Origin: Massilia sp. IC2-278
GTDB taxonomy: Bacteria; Pseudomonadota; Gammaproteobacteria; Burkholderiales; Burkholderiaceae_D
Direction: 5' to 3'
NCBI RefSeq assembly: GCF_020708045.1
Contig: NZ_JAJFES010000002.1
Coordinates: 62,001-126,000, forward strand
Length of the DNA stretch: 64,000 nt
Made by a program: the position numbers and the translations under genes. Below are positions 22,232 to 31,975 of this stretch, in pieces; position 1 is the first letter of the stretch, and each line of letters starts with the position of its first letter. The notes beneath the pieces were generated by a model that saw only the letters and a program-made list of their open reading frames with translations, ran no database searches and was not told where the DNA came from.

Positions 22232-23762
22232 GGGCGCGGATCAGCGCCGTTTCGTCGGGCGGCACGCCTTCCGGCGCGGTGGCCGCGCGGTCGGCATAGA
22301 AGAAGCCCAGCCGGGCCTTGCCCACCACCAGCGGCAGTACGATGAAGCTCTTCGCGTCCGGCAGCAGCGTACGGTGCCAGCCCGGGAGCAGCTCGCGGAT
22401 CTTGGGTGCGGCGGCGTCCGAGATCATCAGGTCGGCGTCGTTTTCCAGCGCCAGCAGGAACAAATCGCGCCCCGGTCCGGTGGCGCTCACCGGGAAGCTG
22501 AAACCGGCCTGCAGCCGCGCATGCTCCTCGCCGAACGAGACGCGGGCGCGGTACAGGTTCTGGCGCGCATCCTTCAGGCAGACGGTGGCGAAGCGGAAGC
22601 CAAGCGCGCTATACAAGGTTTCGAGCACGGCGAGGATCACGTCGTTCAGGCGCGCCGTGCCGCCGGCGCGCAATTGCGTCACGTCCTGCACGCCGGCCAA
22701 CAGCAGCTCGCGCGCATTCTTCGGCTTGCCGCTCGGGTGGGCGCCCGCTTCTTCCTCGCCGGCGTCGAGGGTGGCCAGCAGCAGCACGTTCGGCAAGCCC
22801 TCGCCTGTCTCGAGCTCGGGAGCGGCCAGGGGCTGCAGGTTCATGCTCTCCATCAGTCCCTGCATGCCCTCGGCGACGTTGGCGAACAGTTTGTCCAGCG
22901 CCGCCGCATCGAGTTCGAAGGCGGCGCCATAGCGCGCCAGCAGCGCGCGTGCTTCGGGCGAGGCGCCCGGCTCCGGCACCTTTGCCAGCAGGCGCGCCAC
23001 GTCCAGGCTGAACGAGGCCACCTGGCGCATCCATTCGCCGCGGTTCGCCGCCACCTTCAGGGTGCCGGCCGGGAGCGCCGCCTGGGCCCGCACGATGACG
23101 TCGGGGATCTTCCATTCGGCCAGCACGGCGGCCGACAGGGTGTCGTAGCTGCAGCCGAGGATCAGCTGCGAGGCCTGGCTGGGCGTATGCTTGCCGGCCG
23201 CGGCGATCTGGCGGATCTCGCGGTAGCGCTCGTGCTCGTGCGAGGCCACCAGCAGCGCGCCCAGGTTCTTGAACAGCGCGCCAATGGCCGCTTCCTCGGC
23301 GCCCTGGTAGAACGACAGGCGCGCCATCTCGCGCCCGACCAGGCTGGCGCACAGCGAGGCCTCCAGCTCGGCGCGCACCGCTCCCGCGTGGGCGCCGTTG
23401 TCGAGGGTGTCGACCAGCAGCATCGCCAGCGCCGTGGTCTTCACGTTGTCGAAGCCGAGCAGCGCGATCGCGCGCGAGACCGTGGTGACCACGGTGCCGG
23501 CCACGGTGCGGTACTGCACCGTGTTCGACAGGCGCAGGATGCGCTGGGTCAGCGCCAGGTCGGACAGCACGAAGTAGGCGAGATCGTGGGTGCCCTGGTC
23601 GTCCGAGGACGCCAGCTCGATCACGCGCGCCACCGCGCTGCCGAGGGCGAACATCTCTTCTTCGCCGCACACCTTCTGCATCAGGGCCGCGCGCACGCGG
23701 CGCGTGGCCTGTTCGTCCTGGACCGGGGATGCCGCCGACGCGGCTGGGGGGACTGCTGCCAT
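22194..23762 (-). CDS. HDOD-domain signalling protein with C-terminal GAF-like region
   Basis: A 522-residue cytoplasmic protein. About 25-230 is an HDOD domain (DLAYFVLSDLALTQRILRLSNT, SRAIALLGFDNVKTTALAMLL, GALFKNLGALL), an HD-like fold without hydrolase activity used in c-di-GMP and chemotaxis signalling. A helical middle follows. About 340-515 resembles a GAF sensor (LNDVILAVLETLYSALGFRFATVCL). Its ATG is 6 bp from the stop of the REC-TPR gene, so the two form an operon. It probably acts as the output partner of that response regulator (inference). Confidence 0.88.
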   Translation of the reverse strand: MAAVPPAASAASPVQDEQATRRVRAALMQKVCGEEEMFALGSAVARVIELASSDDQGTHDLAYFVLSDLALTQRILRLSNTVQYRTVAGTVVTTVSRAIALLGFDNVKTTALAMLLVDTLDNGAHAGAVRAELEASLCASLVGREMARLSFYQGAEEAAIGALFKNLGALLVASHEHERYREIRQIAAAGKHTPSQASQLILGCSYDTLSAAVLAEWKIPDVIVRAQAALPAGTLKVAANRGEWMRQVASFSLDVARLLAKVPEPGASPEARALLARYGAAFELDAAALDKLFANVAEGMQGLMESMNLQPLAAPELETGEGLPNVLLLATLDAGEEEAGAHPSGKPKNARELLLAGVQDVTQLRAGGTARLNDVILAVLETLYSALGFRFATVCLKDARQNLYRARVSFGEEHARLQAGFSFPVSATGPGRDLFLLALENDADLMISDAAAPKIRELLPGWHRTLLPDAKSFIVLPLVVGKARLGFFYADRAATAPEGVPPDETALIRALKRQVLAALAAG

Positions 23763-23768
23763 GCTTTG

Positions 23769-25403
23769 TTACCCGGCTTTCCTGGCGCGTGCGCCCTTGT
23801 CGTATTTCTTGAGTACCGCCTGGTGCAGCGCGCTCAGCGCCGGCAGCTTGGGGTTGCGCGGGTCGAGCCGGCGCACCGCCGCCATCTGGGCCAGGGCCTG
23901 CTGCCCGAGCTTGTCGTCCCAGCTGGTGTGCTCCAGGCAGCGCAGCAGCGCCAGCGCGGCATTGAAGGCGACCTGCGGGTTGCCCGGCATGCGCAGGGCC
24001 GCTTCCTGCATCAGGCTGACGGCGCCGATGTAGTCGCCGCTCTTGGCGCGCTCGGCGCCGCCGGCCACCAGGTCGACCACGTGCTGGCGCGCTTCCTGGG
24101 CCAGGCTGGCGCCCAGTTCCGCCTGGCCGGCCTGGGCCATGACGCTCATCGCGCGGTCCATGGCGGTGGCGTCGCTGGCGTTGCGCATCACGTCGCGCAC
24201 GATGCTGGCCGCGCCTTCGGCCATGTTGTGGTCGAGGCAGCTGCGCGCCAGCTCCAGCTTCAAATCCGGGGACATCGCCGGGATGTCGCGGCTGGCGGCC
24301 ACGGCGGCCGTCAGGGCTTGCGCCAGGCGCTCCTCGTTGCCGGTGTATTCGTGCAGCAGGGCCGAGGAGATCGCGCTGCAGGCGTCGGCGTGCTGGCGTC
24401 CGCCCATCGAGCGGTCGAGTTCGCGGATGACCGAGGCCGCCGCCACCGGGTCGCCCTTGCGCACCAGGGTGCGCACCAGCTTCACGTGGTCTTCGGGGTC
24501 GCGGAACTCCGAGTACTTGGCTTTATGGACCACCTGCTTCAGCACCTTTTCGGCGGTGTCGTTGTCGCCCGCTTCGAAGGCCACTTCGCCCAGCGTGCGC
24601 AGGCGCCGCACCGCATGCGGCGACACCGCCACCGCTTTCGTCAGCACCTGCTGCGATTTCTCCAGTTCGCCCATCGCCGAATGGGTGCGCGCCAGCCAGT
24701 CGTAGGCGTCGACGAAATTCGTGTTGGTCTGCACCAGTTCGGTCAGCAGGCTGCCGGCTTCCTCGTATTCCTCGCGCAGGTACAGGGTTTTCGCCAGGCC
24801 CAGGCGCGCCCAGGCAATCGCGCGGCTTTCGGCCAGCTTGCGGTAGATCGGCTCGGCCTGGGCCGCTTCGCCCAGGAACAGGTGCAGTTCGGCGCGCAGG
24901 CGCAGGAAGTCGACGGCGTAGCGCGGATGCACGGTCTCGCCCTCGATGCAGGCTTCGATGGCTTCGTGCTGGGCCCCGGCTTCCATCAGGCGGTAGACCG
25001 GCAGCAGCACGTTGCGCCGCTCCAGGGCGCGCGCGATGCGGTCCAGCAGGCGGTCGGCCGTGAAGGGCTTGAGGATGTAGTCGGTGGGCGCCAGCTCGGC
25101 GGCGCTGACCACCTTGCCGTAGTCGCCCTCGGCGGTGACCATGAAGAACATGGTCGAGAGCGAGATCAGCTTGTGGTGGCGCAGGTCTTCCAGCAGCTGC
25201 TGGCCATCCTGGCCGCCTTCCAGGTCGTATTCGCACAGCACCAGGTCGAAGCTCTTCAGGCCGAGCTGCTTGACGGCCAGGTTGGCGCTGCTGGCGTGGT
25301 CGATGCGGGTCAGTCCGCACATGGCGAGCATGCTGTGGATGTTCGCACGCATCCCGGCATGGGGCTCGATCAGGAGTGCGGTGAGGCCGTCTAGTTCATT
25401 CAT
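23769..25403 (-). CDS. Response regulator receiver domain with TPR array
   Basis: A 544-residue protein. Residues 5-120 are a REC domain with acidic E13, phospho-acceptor D60 (LCEYDLEGG), T90 and K112 (ILKPF). The rest is helical with TPR-like pairs (AWARLGLAKTLYLREEYEEA, DAYDWLARTHSAMGELEKSQ). This composition resembles single-domain regulators that act through protein contacts rather than DNA. I use the ATG at 25403 (MNELDGLTALLIEPH). An earlier in-frame ATG at 25442 adds 13 unmatched residues and lacks a Shine-Dalgarno. It leads the two-gene operon with the HDOD protein. No histidine kinase is adjacent. Confidence 0.9.
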   Translation of the reverse strand: MNELDGLTALLIEPHAGMRANIHSMLAMCGLTRIDHASSANLAVKQLGLKSFDLVLCEYDLEGGQDGQQLLEDLRHHKLISLSTMFFMVTAEGDYGKVVSAAELAPTDYILKPFTADRLLDRIARALERRNVLLPVYRLMEAGAQHEAIEACIEGETVHPRYAVDFLRLRAELHLFLGEAAQAEPIYRKLAESRAIAWARLGLAKTLYLREEYEEAGSLLTELVQTNTNFVDAYDWLARTHSAMGELEKSQQVLTKAVAVSPHAVRRLRTLGEVAFEAGDNDTAEKVLKQVVHKAKYSEFRDPEDHVKLVRTLVRKGDPVAAASVIRELDRSMGGRQHADACSAISSALLHEYTGNEERLAQALTAAVAASRDIPAMSPDLKLELARSCLDHNMAEGAASIVRDVMRNASDATAMDRAMSVMAQAGQAELGASLAQEARQHVVDLVAGGAERAKSGDYIGAVSLMQEAALRMPGNPQVAFNAALALLRCLEHTSWDDKLGQQALAQMAAVRRLDPRNPKLPALSALHQAVLKKYDKGARARKAG

Positions 25404-25581
25404 GAGAATTGTTTTCCGTTCGGCCCGGGGGCCTGTCTGCATGCCGGCTCGGCAGGCCGGCGCGACTACGTTGGCCGCTGCGCAACCAAGTATATTACGG
25501 CAGGGAAAAGAATTAGTTAAATCGGGTCAGGGCCTGCCATAAAAGCGGGCGGTCGATGGGGAAATGCGACAGAAGCTTGTT

Positions 25582-26532
25582 CTAAAGACCAGTCGCAGCT
25601 TGACGCAGAGGCGCAGCGCTGGCGCAGGCGGCGTGCGCGGCCTCGGTGACCACGTTCTGGTAGCGCACTTCGTAGCGGCCGGCGGCCAGTGCGTCGATGG
25701 TGAGGGTGGCGTGCGACTCCACGTAGGCATGGCGCACGTTCGAGCGGCGGTCCAGGTCGTGGATCTTGACGAAGACCGGCGACTCGTTGGCGCTGTTGTC
25801 GACCACCACCGACATTTCCTTGCCCTGGTTACCGACCGGATAGCCGGCGATGTAGCCGGAATCGGCCGGCCAGGGTTCGCCGTTCGGCGCGCCCGGCGTG
25901 GCGAGGTCGGTGGCGCAGTCGGGCTGGCGCGGCGGCACCACCAGCTGGGTCACGGCCAGGGCTTTCACCTGGCTGGCCGGCAGGCGCGCGCCATCCAGTC
26001 CGGCCCAGGCGTCGGGTTCGGCTTCGGAGACCGGGGCGGGGGTAGGCGCGGACGGCGCGCCCTCGATCCTGGAGGCGGCGGCCGGCTTGGCATTGAAGGC
26101 GAGGGCCGACGGCAGCACGCCCGGCGGCTGCAGCAGCAGGAAGACGGCGCCGGCGCCGGCGGTGACGCCGCCCAGGATGCCGAGCCACCATTTCGGGTCG
26201 CGCAGCAGGCTGGGACGCGGCAGGGCCGGCGCCGGCGGCGCTTCCCAGCCACCCTCGCGCGTCCGCCCGCCCTCTTCGCCGCTGCTTTCCAGCCACTCGA
26301 CTTCCCACTCCTCGGCCGCGATCCACTCGTCGTGCTCCTTGCGGCGCACCGGGTCGGACAGGGTGTTGTAGGCGGTGTTGACGATCGCCATGATGCGGGC
26401 GGCCTTTTCGTCGCCCGGATTCTTGTCGGGATGGTATTTCTGGCTCAGCGCCTTGTAGGCCGCACGCACGACTTCCTGCGGCGCACCGCGCGCCACCTTC
26501 AGGTTGTCGTAATGGGTGTGGATCTTGGCCAT
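25582..26532 (-). CDS. J-domain (DnaJ-like) membrane-anchored protein
   Basis: A 316-residue protein with an N-terminal J domain (about 6-70) carrying H34-P35-D36 (KYHPDKNPG), which stimulates Hsp70 ATPase. A Glu/Trp-rich linker and a single TM helix (WWLGILGGVTAGAGAVFLLL, near 115-135) follow. The C-terminal half, probably periplasmic, is unrecognised and contains NQGKEMSVVVDNSANESPVFVKI and a beta-rich end. There is no Gly/Phe or zinc-finger region, so it is a type III J protein. A role in recruiting DnaK to the membrane is inference. It stands alone as a minus-strand unit. Confidence 0.85.
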   Translation of the reverse strand: MAKIHTHYDNLKVARGAPQEVVRAAYKALSQKYHPDKNPGDEKAARIMAIVNTAYNTLSDPVRRKEHDEWIAAEEWEVEWLESSGEEGGRTREGGWEAPPAPALPRPSLLRDPKWWLGILGGVTAGAGAVFLLLQPPGVLPSALAFNAKPAAASRIEGAPSAPTPAPVSEAEPDAWAGLDGARLPASQVKALAVTQLVVPPRQPDCATDLATPGAPNGEPWPADSGYIAGYPVGNQGKEMSVVVDNSANESPVFVKIHDLDRRSNVRHAYVESHATLTIDALAAGRYEVRYQNVVTEAAHAACASAAPLRQAATGL

Positions 26533-26650
26533 GGTCTGCGCTGGGGTCGGTAATGCGGAAGCGTCCGTTAGTTCCGAATGATAGCCGAAACAAGGGCCGG
26601 CTCATCGGCACAGCATAGCCGGATTTGTGTCTCTAAAGCAAGATTTAGTC

Positions 26651-27799
26651 TTACAACCTGTGGCTGCGGTCAGCCTGCAGGAGCGCCGCCGGCAGTTCCA
26701 CATCCCGGCCCACGGCCAGCACCTTGAACAGCTCGCCCATTTCGGCCGGCGACACCAGCTTCTGCACCGCCTTCGACTGCGGCAGGAAGCGCACCGCGTC
26801 TTCCGGATCGGTGCGCATCAGCAGCTCGCCGATGCCGTAGCCGAGCAGGAAGCCGGCCTGGCTCATGTAGCCCAGCACTTCCAGGCCGGCGTCCTGGGCG
26901 GCCAGCGCCATGGCCGTGAAATCGACGTGGGCGGTGATGTCCTGCAGGCCCGGCAAATAGAAGGGTTCCGGATGCGCATGGTGGCGGTAATGGCACATCA
27001 GGGTGCCGCCGCTGCGCTGGTCGACATAGTATTCGTGGGCCGGGAAGCCGTAGTCGAACAACAAGGCCGCCCCCTTGCCGCTTTCGAACATGCGCGCCAG
27101 CGAGGCCATGAAGCCGCAGGCGACCGGATGGATCTCGGTCAGGTAGCCTTCCGGCAGCGTGTCGGCGCCTGGTACCTGGCGCGCCAGCTGCTCCATCAGT
27201 GCCGCATCGAATTCGTGCTGCACGTAGGCAAAGCGCCCCCCCTCCACCGTCACCATCTGGCGCCGCCAGCCGCCGGCGGTCTTGACGACCAGCTCGATCG
27301 GCATGGCGTCGAGCACCTCGTTGGCCAGCACCACGCCGCTGAACGCATCCGGGAAGCCGTCGAGCCAGCGCACCTGCGGGAAATCCTTCAAGGCTTCCTG
27401 CTGGCGCGCACGCAGTTCGCCCGAGAGTTCGATGATGGTGTAGCTCTCCACCGCCACGCCGTCGGCTTGCAATGCCGTCAACACGTCGCGCGCCAGCTTG
27501 CCGGTGCCGGCCCCGAATTCGATGATGTTGGGCGCGCTTTGGGCGATAATAGCGGCTGCCGCGCGCGCCAGCGTCGCGCCGAACAGGGGCGTGATCTCGG
27601 GCGCGGTGGTGAAATCGCCATCGGCGCCCAGCTTGGCCGCGCCGCCGCTGTAATAGCCGAGCCGGGGCGCATACAGCGCCAGCTCCATGAAACGCGAAAA
27701 GGCAATCGCGCCGCCCTGCTGTTCGATCTCAGCGGCAATCAGTTGCTGCAAGGCGTGGGACGCGGCCAGCGCGTCGCTGTCGGGAAGGGGTAGGGACAT
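26651..27799 (-). CDS. MidA/NDUFAF7-type SAM-dependent methyltransferase
   Basis: A 382-residue class I methyltransferase of the DUF185 family, whose mitochondrial member methylates an arginine of complex I subunit NDUFS2. The SAM site IIEFGAGTGKLARDVL lies near 90-105. N-terminal FSRFMELALYAPRLGYYSGG and DFTTAPEITPLFG are typical. The start is the ATG at 27799 (MSLPLPDSDALAAS). The frame stays open upstream to 28066, but that segment lies antisense to the SDR gene and is unlike the family. It is divergent from the folM-like gene with about 60 bp between starts. Confidence 0.88.
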   Translation of the reverse strand: MSLPLPDSDALAASHALQQLIAAEIEQQGGAIAFSRFMELALYAPRLGYYSGGAAKLGADGDFTTAPEITPLFGATLARAAAAIIAQSAPNIIEFGAGTGKLARDVLTALQADGVAVESYTIIELSGELRARQQEALKDFPQVRWLDGFPDAFSGVVLANEVLDAMPIELVVKTAGGWRRQMVTVEGGRFAYVQHEFDAALMEQLARQVPGADTLPEGYLTEIHPVACGFMASLARMFESGKGAALLFDYGFPAHEYYVDQRSGGTLMCHYRHHAHPEPFYLPGLQDITAHVDFTAMALAAQDAGLEVLGYMSQAGFLLGYGIGELLMRTDPEDAVRFLPQSKAVQKLVSPAEMGELFKVLAVGRDVELPAALLQADRSHRL

Positions 27800-27862
27800 C
27801 CCGGCATTGTAGCCAGATCGGCAGGGATCAACAATTTCAGGCACGCCACACCGCTCGTATCC

Positions 27863-28648
27863 ATGACTATGCATGACACAACGCCGCATCACCCGACACG
27901 GACTGCGCTCGTCACCGGGGCCGGCCGGCGCATCGGCCGCGCGATCGCCCTCGGCCTGGCCGCCGCCGGCTGGGACGTCGCCGTCCATTACCGCCATTCC
28001 GAACGCGAAGCCGAGGAAGTCGCCGCGGCGATCCGCGCGCTCGGCCGGCGCGCCGCAACGCTGCAATGCGACCTGGCCGACGAAGCGGCGGTGCGCGCCC
28101 TGCCCGGCCGCGCGGCCGAGGGCCTGGGCCGCCTAAGCTGCATCGTCAACAATGCTTCGTTGTTCGAATACGACAATGCCACGACATTTTCTCCGGCTTT
28201 ATTGAGCGCCCACATGAGCGCCAACCTGGCCGCGCCCCTGCTGCTGGCCCAGGCCCTGCACGCGGCCACGCCGGAAAACGAACAGGCGGTGGTAGTCAAC
28301 CTGCTGGACCAGAAACTGTACAATCTCAACCCGGATTTTTTGTCGTACACGCTGTCGAAGGCGGCACTGGATACCGCCACAAAAATGCTGGCCCAGGCGC
28401 TGGCGCCGCGCCTGCGCATCGTCGGCGTGGCGCCCGGCATCACCATGGTGTCGGGCGACCAGAGCGAGGCCGGTTTCGCCCAGGCGCACACGGCCACGCC
28501 GCTGGGAAGCTCCTCGACCCCGCAGGACATTGCCGATGCCGTCGTGTACGCGGCCTCGGCGCGCGCCCTGACCGGCACCACCCTGGTGGTCGACGGCGGC
28601 CAGCACCTGGTGCCTTCGGTGCGCGACGTGATGTTCCTTACCAAATAA
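27863..28648 (+). CDS. SDR-family reductase, FolM-like pteridine/dihydromonapterin reductase
   Basis: A 261-residue short-chain dehydrogenase. NADP(H) motif TGAGRRIGRAIA near 18-29, with the Arg pair typical of pteridine reductases; NNAS near 96-99; and catalytic Y-x3-K in YTLSKAAL near 166-173. It is followed after 27 bp by folB, so a pterin substrate (dihydromonapterin or dihydrofolate) is likely. The family identity is firm and the substrate is inferred from context. An in-frame ATG two codons in (MHDTTPHH) is an equal alternative start. Confidence 0.85.
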   Translation: MTMHDTTPHHPTRTALVTGAGRRIGRAIALGLAAAGWDVAVHYRHSEREAEEVAAAIRALGRRAATLQCDLADEAAVRALPGRAAEGLGRLSCIVNNASLFEYDNATTFSPALLSAHMSANLAAPLLLAQALHAATPENEQAVVVNLLDQKLYNLNPDFLSYTLSKAALDTATKMLAQALAPRLRIVGVAPGITMVSGDQSEAGFAQAHTATPLGSSSTPQDIADAVVYAASARALTGTTLVVDGGQHLVPSVRDVMFLTK

Positions 28649-28675
28649 CTTACCCAGAACTTAACAAGGCTTCTT

Positions 28676-29074
28676 ATGCTGTCCGCCCTGACCCACCCGA
28701 GCTTGCGCGATTGCCGCCGGCTGTTCCTGCGCAATTACGAAGTGATGATCAACATCGGGGTCCACGACTTCGAGAAAAAGGGCGAACAGCGCGTGCTGAT
28801 CAACGTCGACCTGTACATCCCGCTGGCCGAATCGACGCCGACGGCGGACCAGCTCGACGAAGTGGTCGACTACGATTTCATGCGCGAGACGGTGGCGAAA
28901 CGCATGGCGCAGGGCCACGTGCACCTGCAGGAAACCCTGGTCGACGACCTGGTGCAGGCCCTGCTGGCCCACCCGCGCGTGCGCGCCGTGTGCCTGTCGA
29001 CGATGAAGCCGGATGTGTATCCCGACTGCGAAGGCGTCGGCGTGGAAGTTTTCAAGATCAAGGATGAAGCATGA
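28676..29074 (+). CDS. folB: Dihydroneopterin aldolase
   Basis: A 132-residue enzyme converting 7,8-dihydroneopterin to 6-hydroxymethyl-dihydropterin in folate synthesis. Family blocks are [23 protein letters not shown] near 21-43, with the catalytic Glu region, [10 protein letters not shown] near 64-73 and the catalytic Lys region near the end ([17 protein letters not shown]). It lies between the FolM-like reductase and ttcA. Its TGA overlaps the ttcA ATG (ATGA). Confidence 0.93.
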   Translation: MLSALTHPSLRDCRRLFLRNYEVMINIGVHDFEKKGEQRVLINVDLYIPLAESTPTADQLDEVVDYDFMRETVAKRMAQGHVHLQETLVDDLVQALLAHPRVRAVCLSTMKPDVYPDCEGVGVEVFKIKDEA

Positions 29075-30000
29075 ATGCAGCAGTAATGAATGAAGCGCCG
29101 GCGCAGGACGCCGCCAGCGACCCGAAACTCGACAAGGTCGCGCGCGAAAACAACAAGCTCCACAAGCGCCTGTGCCGCCTGGTCGGCCAGGCCATCGGCG
29201 ACTTCAACATGATCGAGGACGGCGACAAGGTGATGGTCTGCCTGTCTGGCGGCAAGGACAGCTACGCCCTGCTCGACATCCTGATGACGCTGCGCGAGCG
29301 CGCACCGATCCACTTCGACATCGTCGCCGTGAACCTGGACCAGAAGCAGCCGAACTTCCCGGCCGACATCCTGCCGGCCTACCTCGACAAGCTGGGCGTG
29401 CCGTACCACATCGAGAACCAGGACACCTACAGCATCGTCAAGCGCCTGATCCCGGAAGGCAAGACCACCTGCTCGCTGTGCTCGCGCCTGCGGCGCGGCA
29501 TCCTGTACCGCGTGGCCGATGAACTCGGCTGCAACAAGATCGCCCTCGGCCACCACCGCGACGACATCCTCGAGACCTTCTTCCTGAACATGTTCTTCGG
29601 CGGGAAGCTGAAGGGCATGCCGGCCAAGCTGGTGTCGGACGACGGCAAGCACATGGTGATCCGCCCGCTGGCCTATGTGAAGGAAGCCGATACCGAGCGC
29701 TATGCCGAGGTGAAGGGATTCCCGATCATTCCTTGCGACTTGTGCGGCTCGCAGGAAAACCTGCAGCGCAAGCAGATCAAGGCCATGCTGCGCGACTGGG
29801 AAAAGAAGCACCCGGGGCGCGTGGAGAACGTGTTCTCGTCGCTGTCGACCGTGGTGCCGTCGCACCTGCAGGACCGCAACCTGTTCGGCTTCGTCGATTT
29901 GAAGACCGATGGCGTGCCGAATCCGCTGGGCGATATCGCTTTCGACGAAGAGCCTTGCTCGACGCCGGTGGCGAACACGATTTCGCTTAGTCAGCTCTGA
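29071..30000 (+). CDS. ttcA: tRNA 2-thiocytidine(32) synthetase
   Basis: A 309-residue PP-loop ATPase with an Fe-S cluster that thiolates C32 of certain tRNAs. PP-loop [13 protein letters not shown] near 57-69; cluster cysteines CSLC near 132-135 plus CDLCGSQ near 222-228; and [24 protein letters not shown] overlap with folB indicates coupling. The 3' end overlaps the convergent MFS gene by 14 bp. Confidence 0.96.
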   Translation: MNAAVMNEAPAQDAASDPKLDKVARENNKLHKRLCRLVGQAIGDFNMIEDGDKVMVCLSGGKDSYALLDILMTLRERAPIHFDIVAVNLDQKQPNFPADILPAYLDKLGVPYHIENQDTYSIVKRLIPEGKTTCSLCSRLRRGILYRVADELGCNKIALGHHRDDILETFFLNMFFGGKLKGMPAKLVSDDGKHMVIRPLAYVKEADTERYAEVKGFPIIPCDLCGSQENLQRKQIKAMLRDWEKKHPGRVENVFSSLSTVVPSHLQDRNLFGFVDLKTDGVPNPLGDIAFDEEPCSTPVANTISLSQL

Positions 30001-31240
30001 ATGCAGCTGTCATCGATGATAGGGGCCGCTGGCGCGATGCCAGCAGTGCCCCGGCAAACAGCGCCAGCGCGGAAAACACCAGCCCGCGCTGCAAGCCGCC
30101 GGGACCGTCGGCAATCCAGCCGATGACCGACGGGCCGACGATCTGGCCCAGCGCGAACACGATCGTAAAGGCACTGATCCCGGAAGACCACGCATGCTGC
30201 GGCAGGTTGTGCCGCACCAGGGCCGTGGTCGAGGCCACCACCGACAGGAAGATCCCGCCGAACATCAGGCCCGAGACGAACATCAATGCCGGCGCGCTGG
30301 TGAGTGCAGGCAGGATCGTCGCCACGCCCAGTAAGCCATTCAGGATCGCCATCGCCTGCCCGCCCTTGAAGCGGTCGAGCATGCGCGCCCAGATGCGCGA
30401 CGACGCCATCACGGCCAGGCCCAGCATGGCGTAGAACAGCGTGATGGTGGCGGCGCCCATGCCCTGCTCGCGCAGCAAAGCGATCACGAAGGTCATGTAG
30501 CCGATGTAGCCGACGCCGAACATCAGGTAGCCGGCCAAGCCGAATCCGAAAGGTTTCACACTGAAGCCGCCCTGCCCGCCCGCCTTCGAAGGCGCACCGT
30601 CGACCTGGCGCGCGGGCTTGAGCATCGCCAGCGTCGCCAGCAAGCAGAGCGCGGCGAGCCCGATCCAGGCCCATTGCCAGGCATGCGGTGCGCCCTGGGC
30701 GGCAGCCGCATCCATCGCCAGCGGCACCAGCAGCGCGGAGGCGACGATGCCCAGGCCGGTGCCGCCGTAGTAGATCCCCAGCAGCAGGCCGGAACGTTCC
30801 GGATGCAGCAATCCCAGCCTTGCTGCCAGCAGGCCGCCGGAAACGAAGATGAAGGCGCTGGCGATGCCGGCCAGGACGCGCTGGCCGATCAGCAGGCCTG
30901 CGTCCACGACAAAGCCCGAGAGCAGCATGAACAGGCTGGCCAGGATTGCTCCGCCGACAAGAGCGGCCTGTGCCCCGTAACGCCGCATCAGCGCCGGCGT
31001 GGCCAGGGCGCCGAGCAGGTAGCCGAGCGCATTCCCGGTATTCATGGCGCCGGACAGGAAATAGGACCAGCCCAGATCGGCGCGCATGGGCGGCAGAAGC
31101 AGCGCATACGAAAAGCGCGTCAGGCCCAGCGACACGGCGGCGCCGAGCGACAGGGCAAAGGCGGTGAGAAAAGGGCGCCGCGCCGCGAGCGAACGCGGGC
31201 CGGGTGGCAGGGTCGATCCGGTGTGGGCATGGCGGTCCAT
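29987..31240 (-). CDS. MFS transporter, YbfB/YjiJ type
   Basis: A 417-residue inner-membrane transporter with 12 hydrophobic segments. It starts with a polar tail, then [36 protein letters not shown], a signature of the YbfB/YjiJ branch ([12 protein letters not shown] and [17 protein letters not shown]). The substrate is unknown for this branch. It is a monocistronic minus-strand gene. The promoter lies in the 80 bp shared with the divergent histidine phosphatase. Confidence 0.88.
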   Translation of the reverse strand: MDRHAHTGSTLPPGPRSLAARRPFLTAFALSLGAAVSLGLTRFSYALLLPPMRADLGWSYFLSGAMNTGNALGYLLGALATPALMRRYGAQAALVGGAILASLFMLLSGFVVDAGLLIGQRVLAGIASAFIFVSGGLLAARLGLLHPERSGLLLGIYYGGTGLGIVASALLVPLAMDAAAAQGAPHAWQWAWIGLAALCLLATLAMLKPARQVDGAPSKAGGQGGFSVKPFGFGLAGYLMFGVGYIGYMTFVIALLREQGMGAATITLFYAMLGLAVMASSRIWARMLDRFKGGQAMAILNGLLGVATILPALTSAPALMFVSGLMFGGIFLSVVASTTALVRHNLPQHAWSSGISAFTIVFALGQIVGPSVIGWIADGPGGLQRGLVFSALALFAGALLASRQRPLSSMTAAFRAD

Positions 31241-31320
31241 GCTGCGATTGTAAGTTCAAAACGCGGCGTATCGGGCGTTATCGGTATTACAATCTGCTGA
31301 ATCCAACACAAGGTGAATCC

Positions 31321-31842
31321 ATGCCCCTGCTGCCACGCCTGTCCGCCGTCTTCGCATTCGCGATTGCCATGATGTCATCCACCGCTGCCCTTGCCGACCC
31401 CGCCGCCATCTATCTGGTGCGCCACGGCGAGAAGGAAGCGGCTGGCCAGGACCCAGCCCTCACGGCGCAGGGACGGCAGCGTGCGCAGAACATCGCGGTC
31501 ATGCTGCACAAGGCGGGCATACGGCACATTTTCAGCACCCCGACCGCGCGCACGCAGCAGACGGCGCAGCCGCTGGCCGAACGCAGCAAGCTGGAGGTGC
31601 AGCTCTACGACCCGCGCAAGCCGCAGGCGCTGGTGGCGCAGGTGAAGGGCTTGAATGGGCCGGTGCTCGTAGTCGGGCATTCGAACACGCTGTCGGAGCT
31701 GGTGCGGCTGTTCGGCGGCCAGCCGGGAGCGGAGATCGCGGACAACGAGTATGACCGGGTGTACCAGCTGGTGCCCGGCGCAAACGGCAGCGTCGGGACT
31801 GTGGTGTTCACCTCGCTGCCGGAGACCGGTGCGGCGCCGTAG
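31321..31842 (+). CDS. Exported histidine phosphatase family protein
   Basis: A 173-residue protein with a signal peptide (cleavage after ALA, near residue 25) and a compact histidine-phosphatase domain: LVRHGE near 31-36 (phosphohistidine loop), PTARTQQTAQPLA near 73-85, and the second histidine in VVGHSNTLSEL near 117-127. The substrate is unknown, with SixA- or Ais-like small periplasmic phosphatases as relatives. The ATG at 31321 has AAGGTG upstream. Its stop TAG is the first part of the intergenic repeat, so the native C-terminus may have been reset by repeat insertion. Confidence 0.88.
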   Translation: MPLLPRLSAVFAFAIAMMSSTAALADPAAIYLVRHGEKEAAGQDPALTAQGRQRAQNIAVMLHKAGIRHIFSTPTARTQQTAQPLAERSKLEVQLYDPRKPQALVAQVKGLNGPVLVVGHSNTLSELVRLFGGQPGAEIADNEYDRVYQLVPGANGSVGTVVFTSLPETGAAP

Positions 31843-31947
31843 GGTGGGTTCTCCGAACCCACCATTGTGGGAATGGTGACGGCGCCTTCCGAACCCACCA
31901 TTGTGGGAATGGTGACGGCGCCAGGTGGGTTCGAGAACCCACCCTAC
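31839..31947. repeat. GTAGGGTGG-family intergenic repeat with internal tandem duplication
   Basis: A 109-bp element bounded by perfect 14-bp inverted ends (gtagggtgggttct at 31839-31852 and its complement at 31934-31947). Inside, a 35-bp unit occurs twice (31852-31886 and 31888-31922), period 36. The left end supplies the TAG stop of the histidine phosphatase. It is related to the elements at 40.6-40.9 and 55.8 kb. Confidence 0.8.
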
Positions 31948-31950
31948 AAC

Positions 31951-31975
31951 GGCCGGGATGACCCGGCCTTTTTTT
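31951..31975 (+). terminator. Terminator after the histidine phosphatase
   Basis: GGCCGGG-atga-CCCGGCC stem followed by seven T on the plus strand. It ends against the stop of the convergent carboxypeptidase gene. Confidence 0.88.

Noticed and set aside
31852..31922. CRISPR or VNTR from two 35-bp direct repeats
   Set aside because: Only two copies, separated by a single base, inside an inverted-repeat element.
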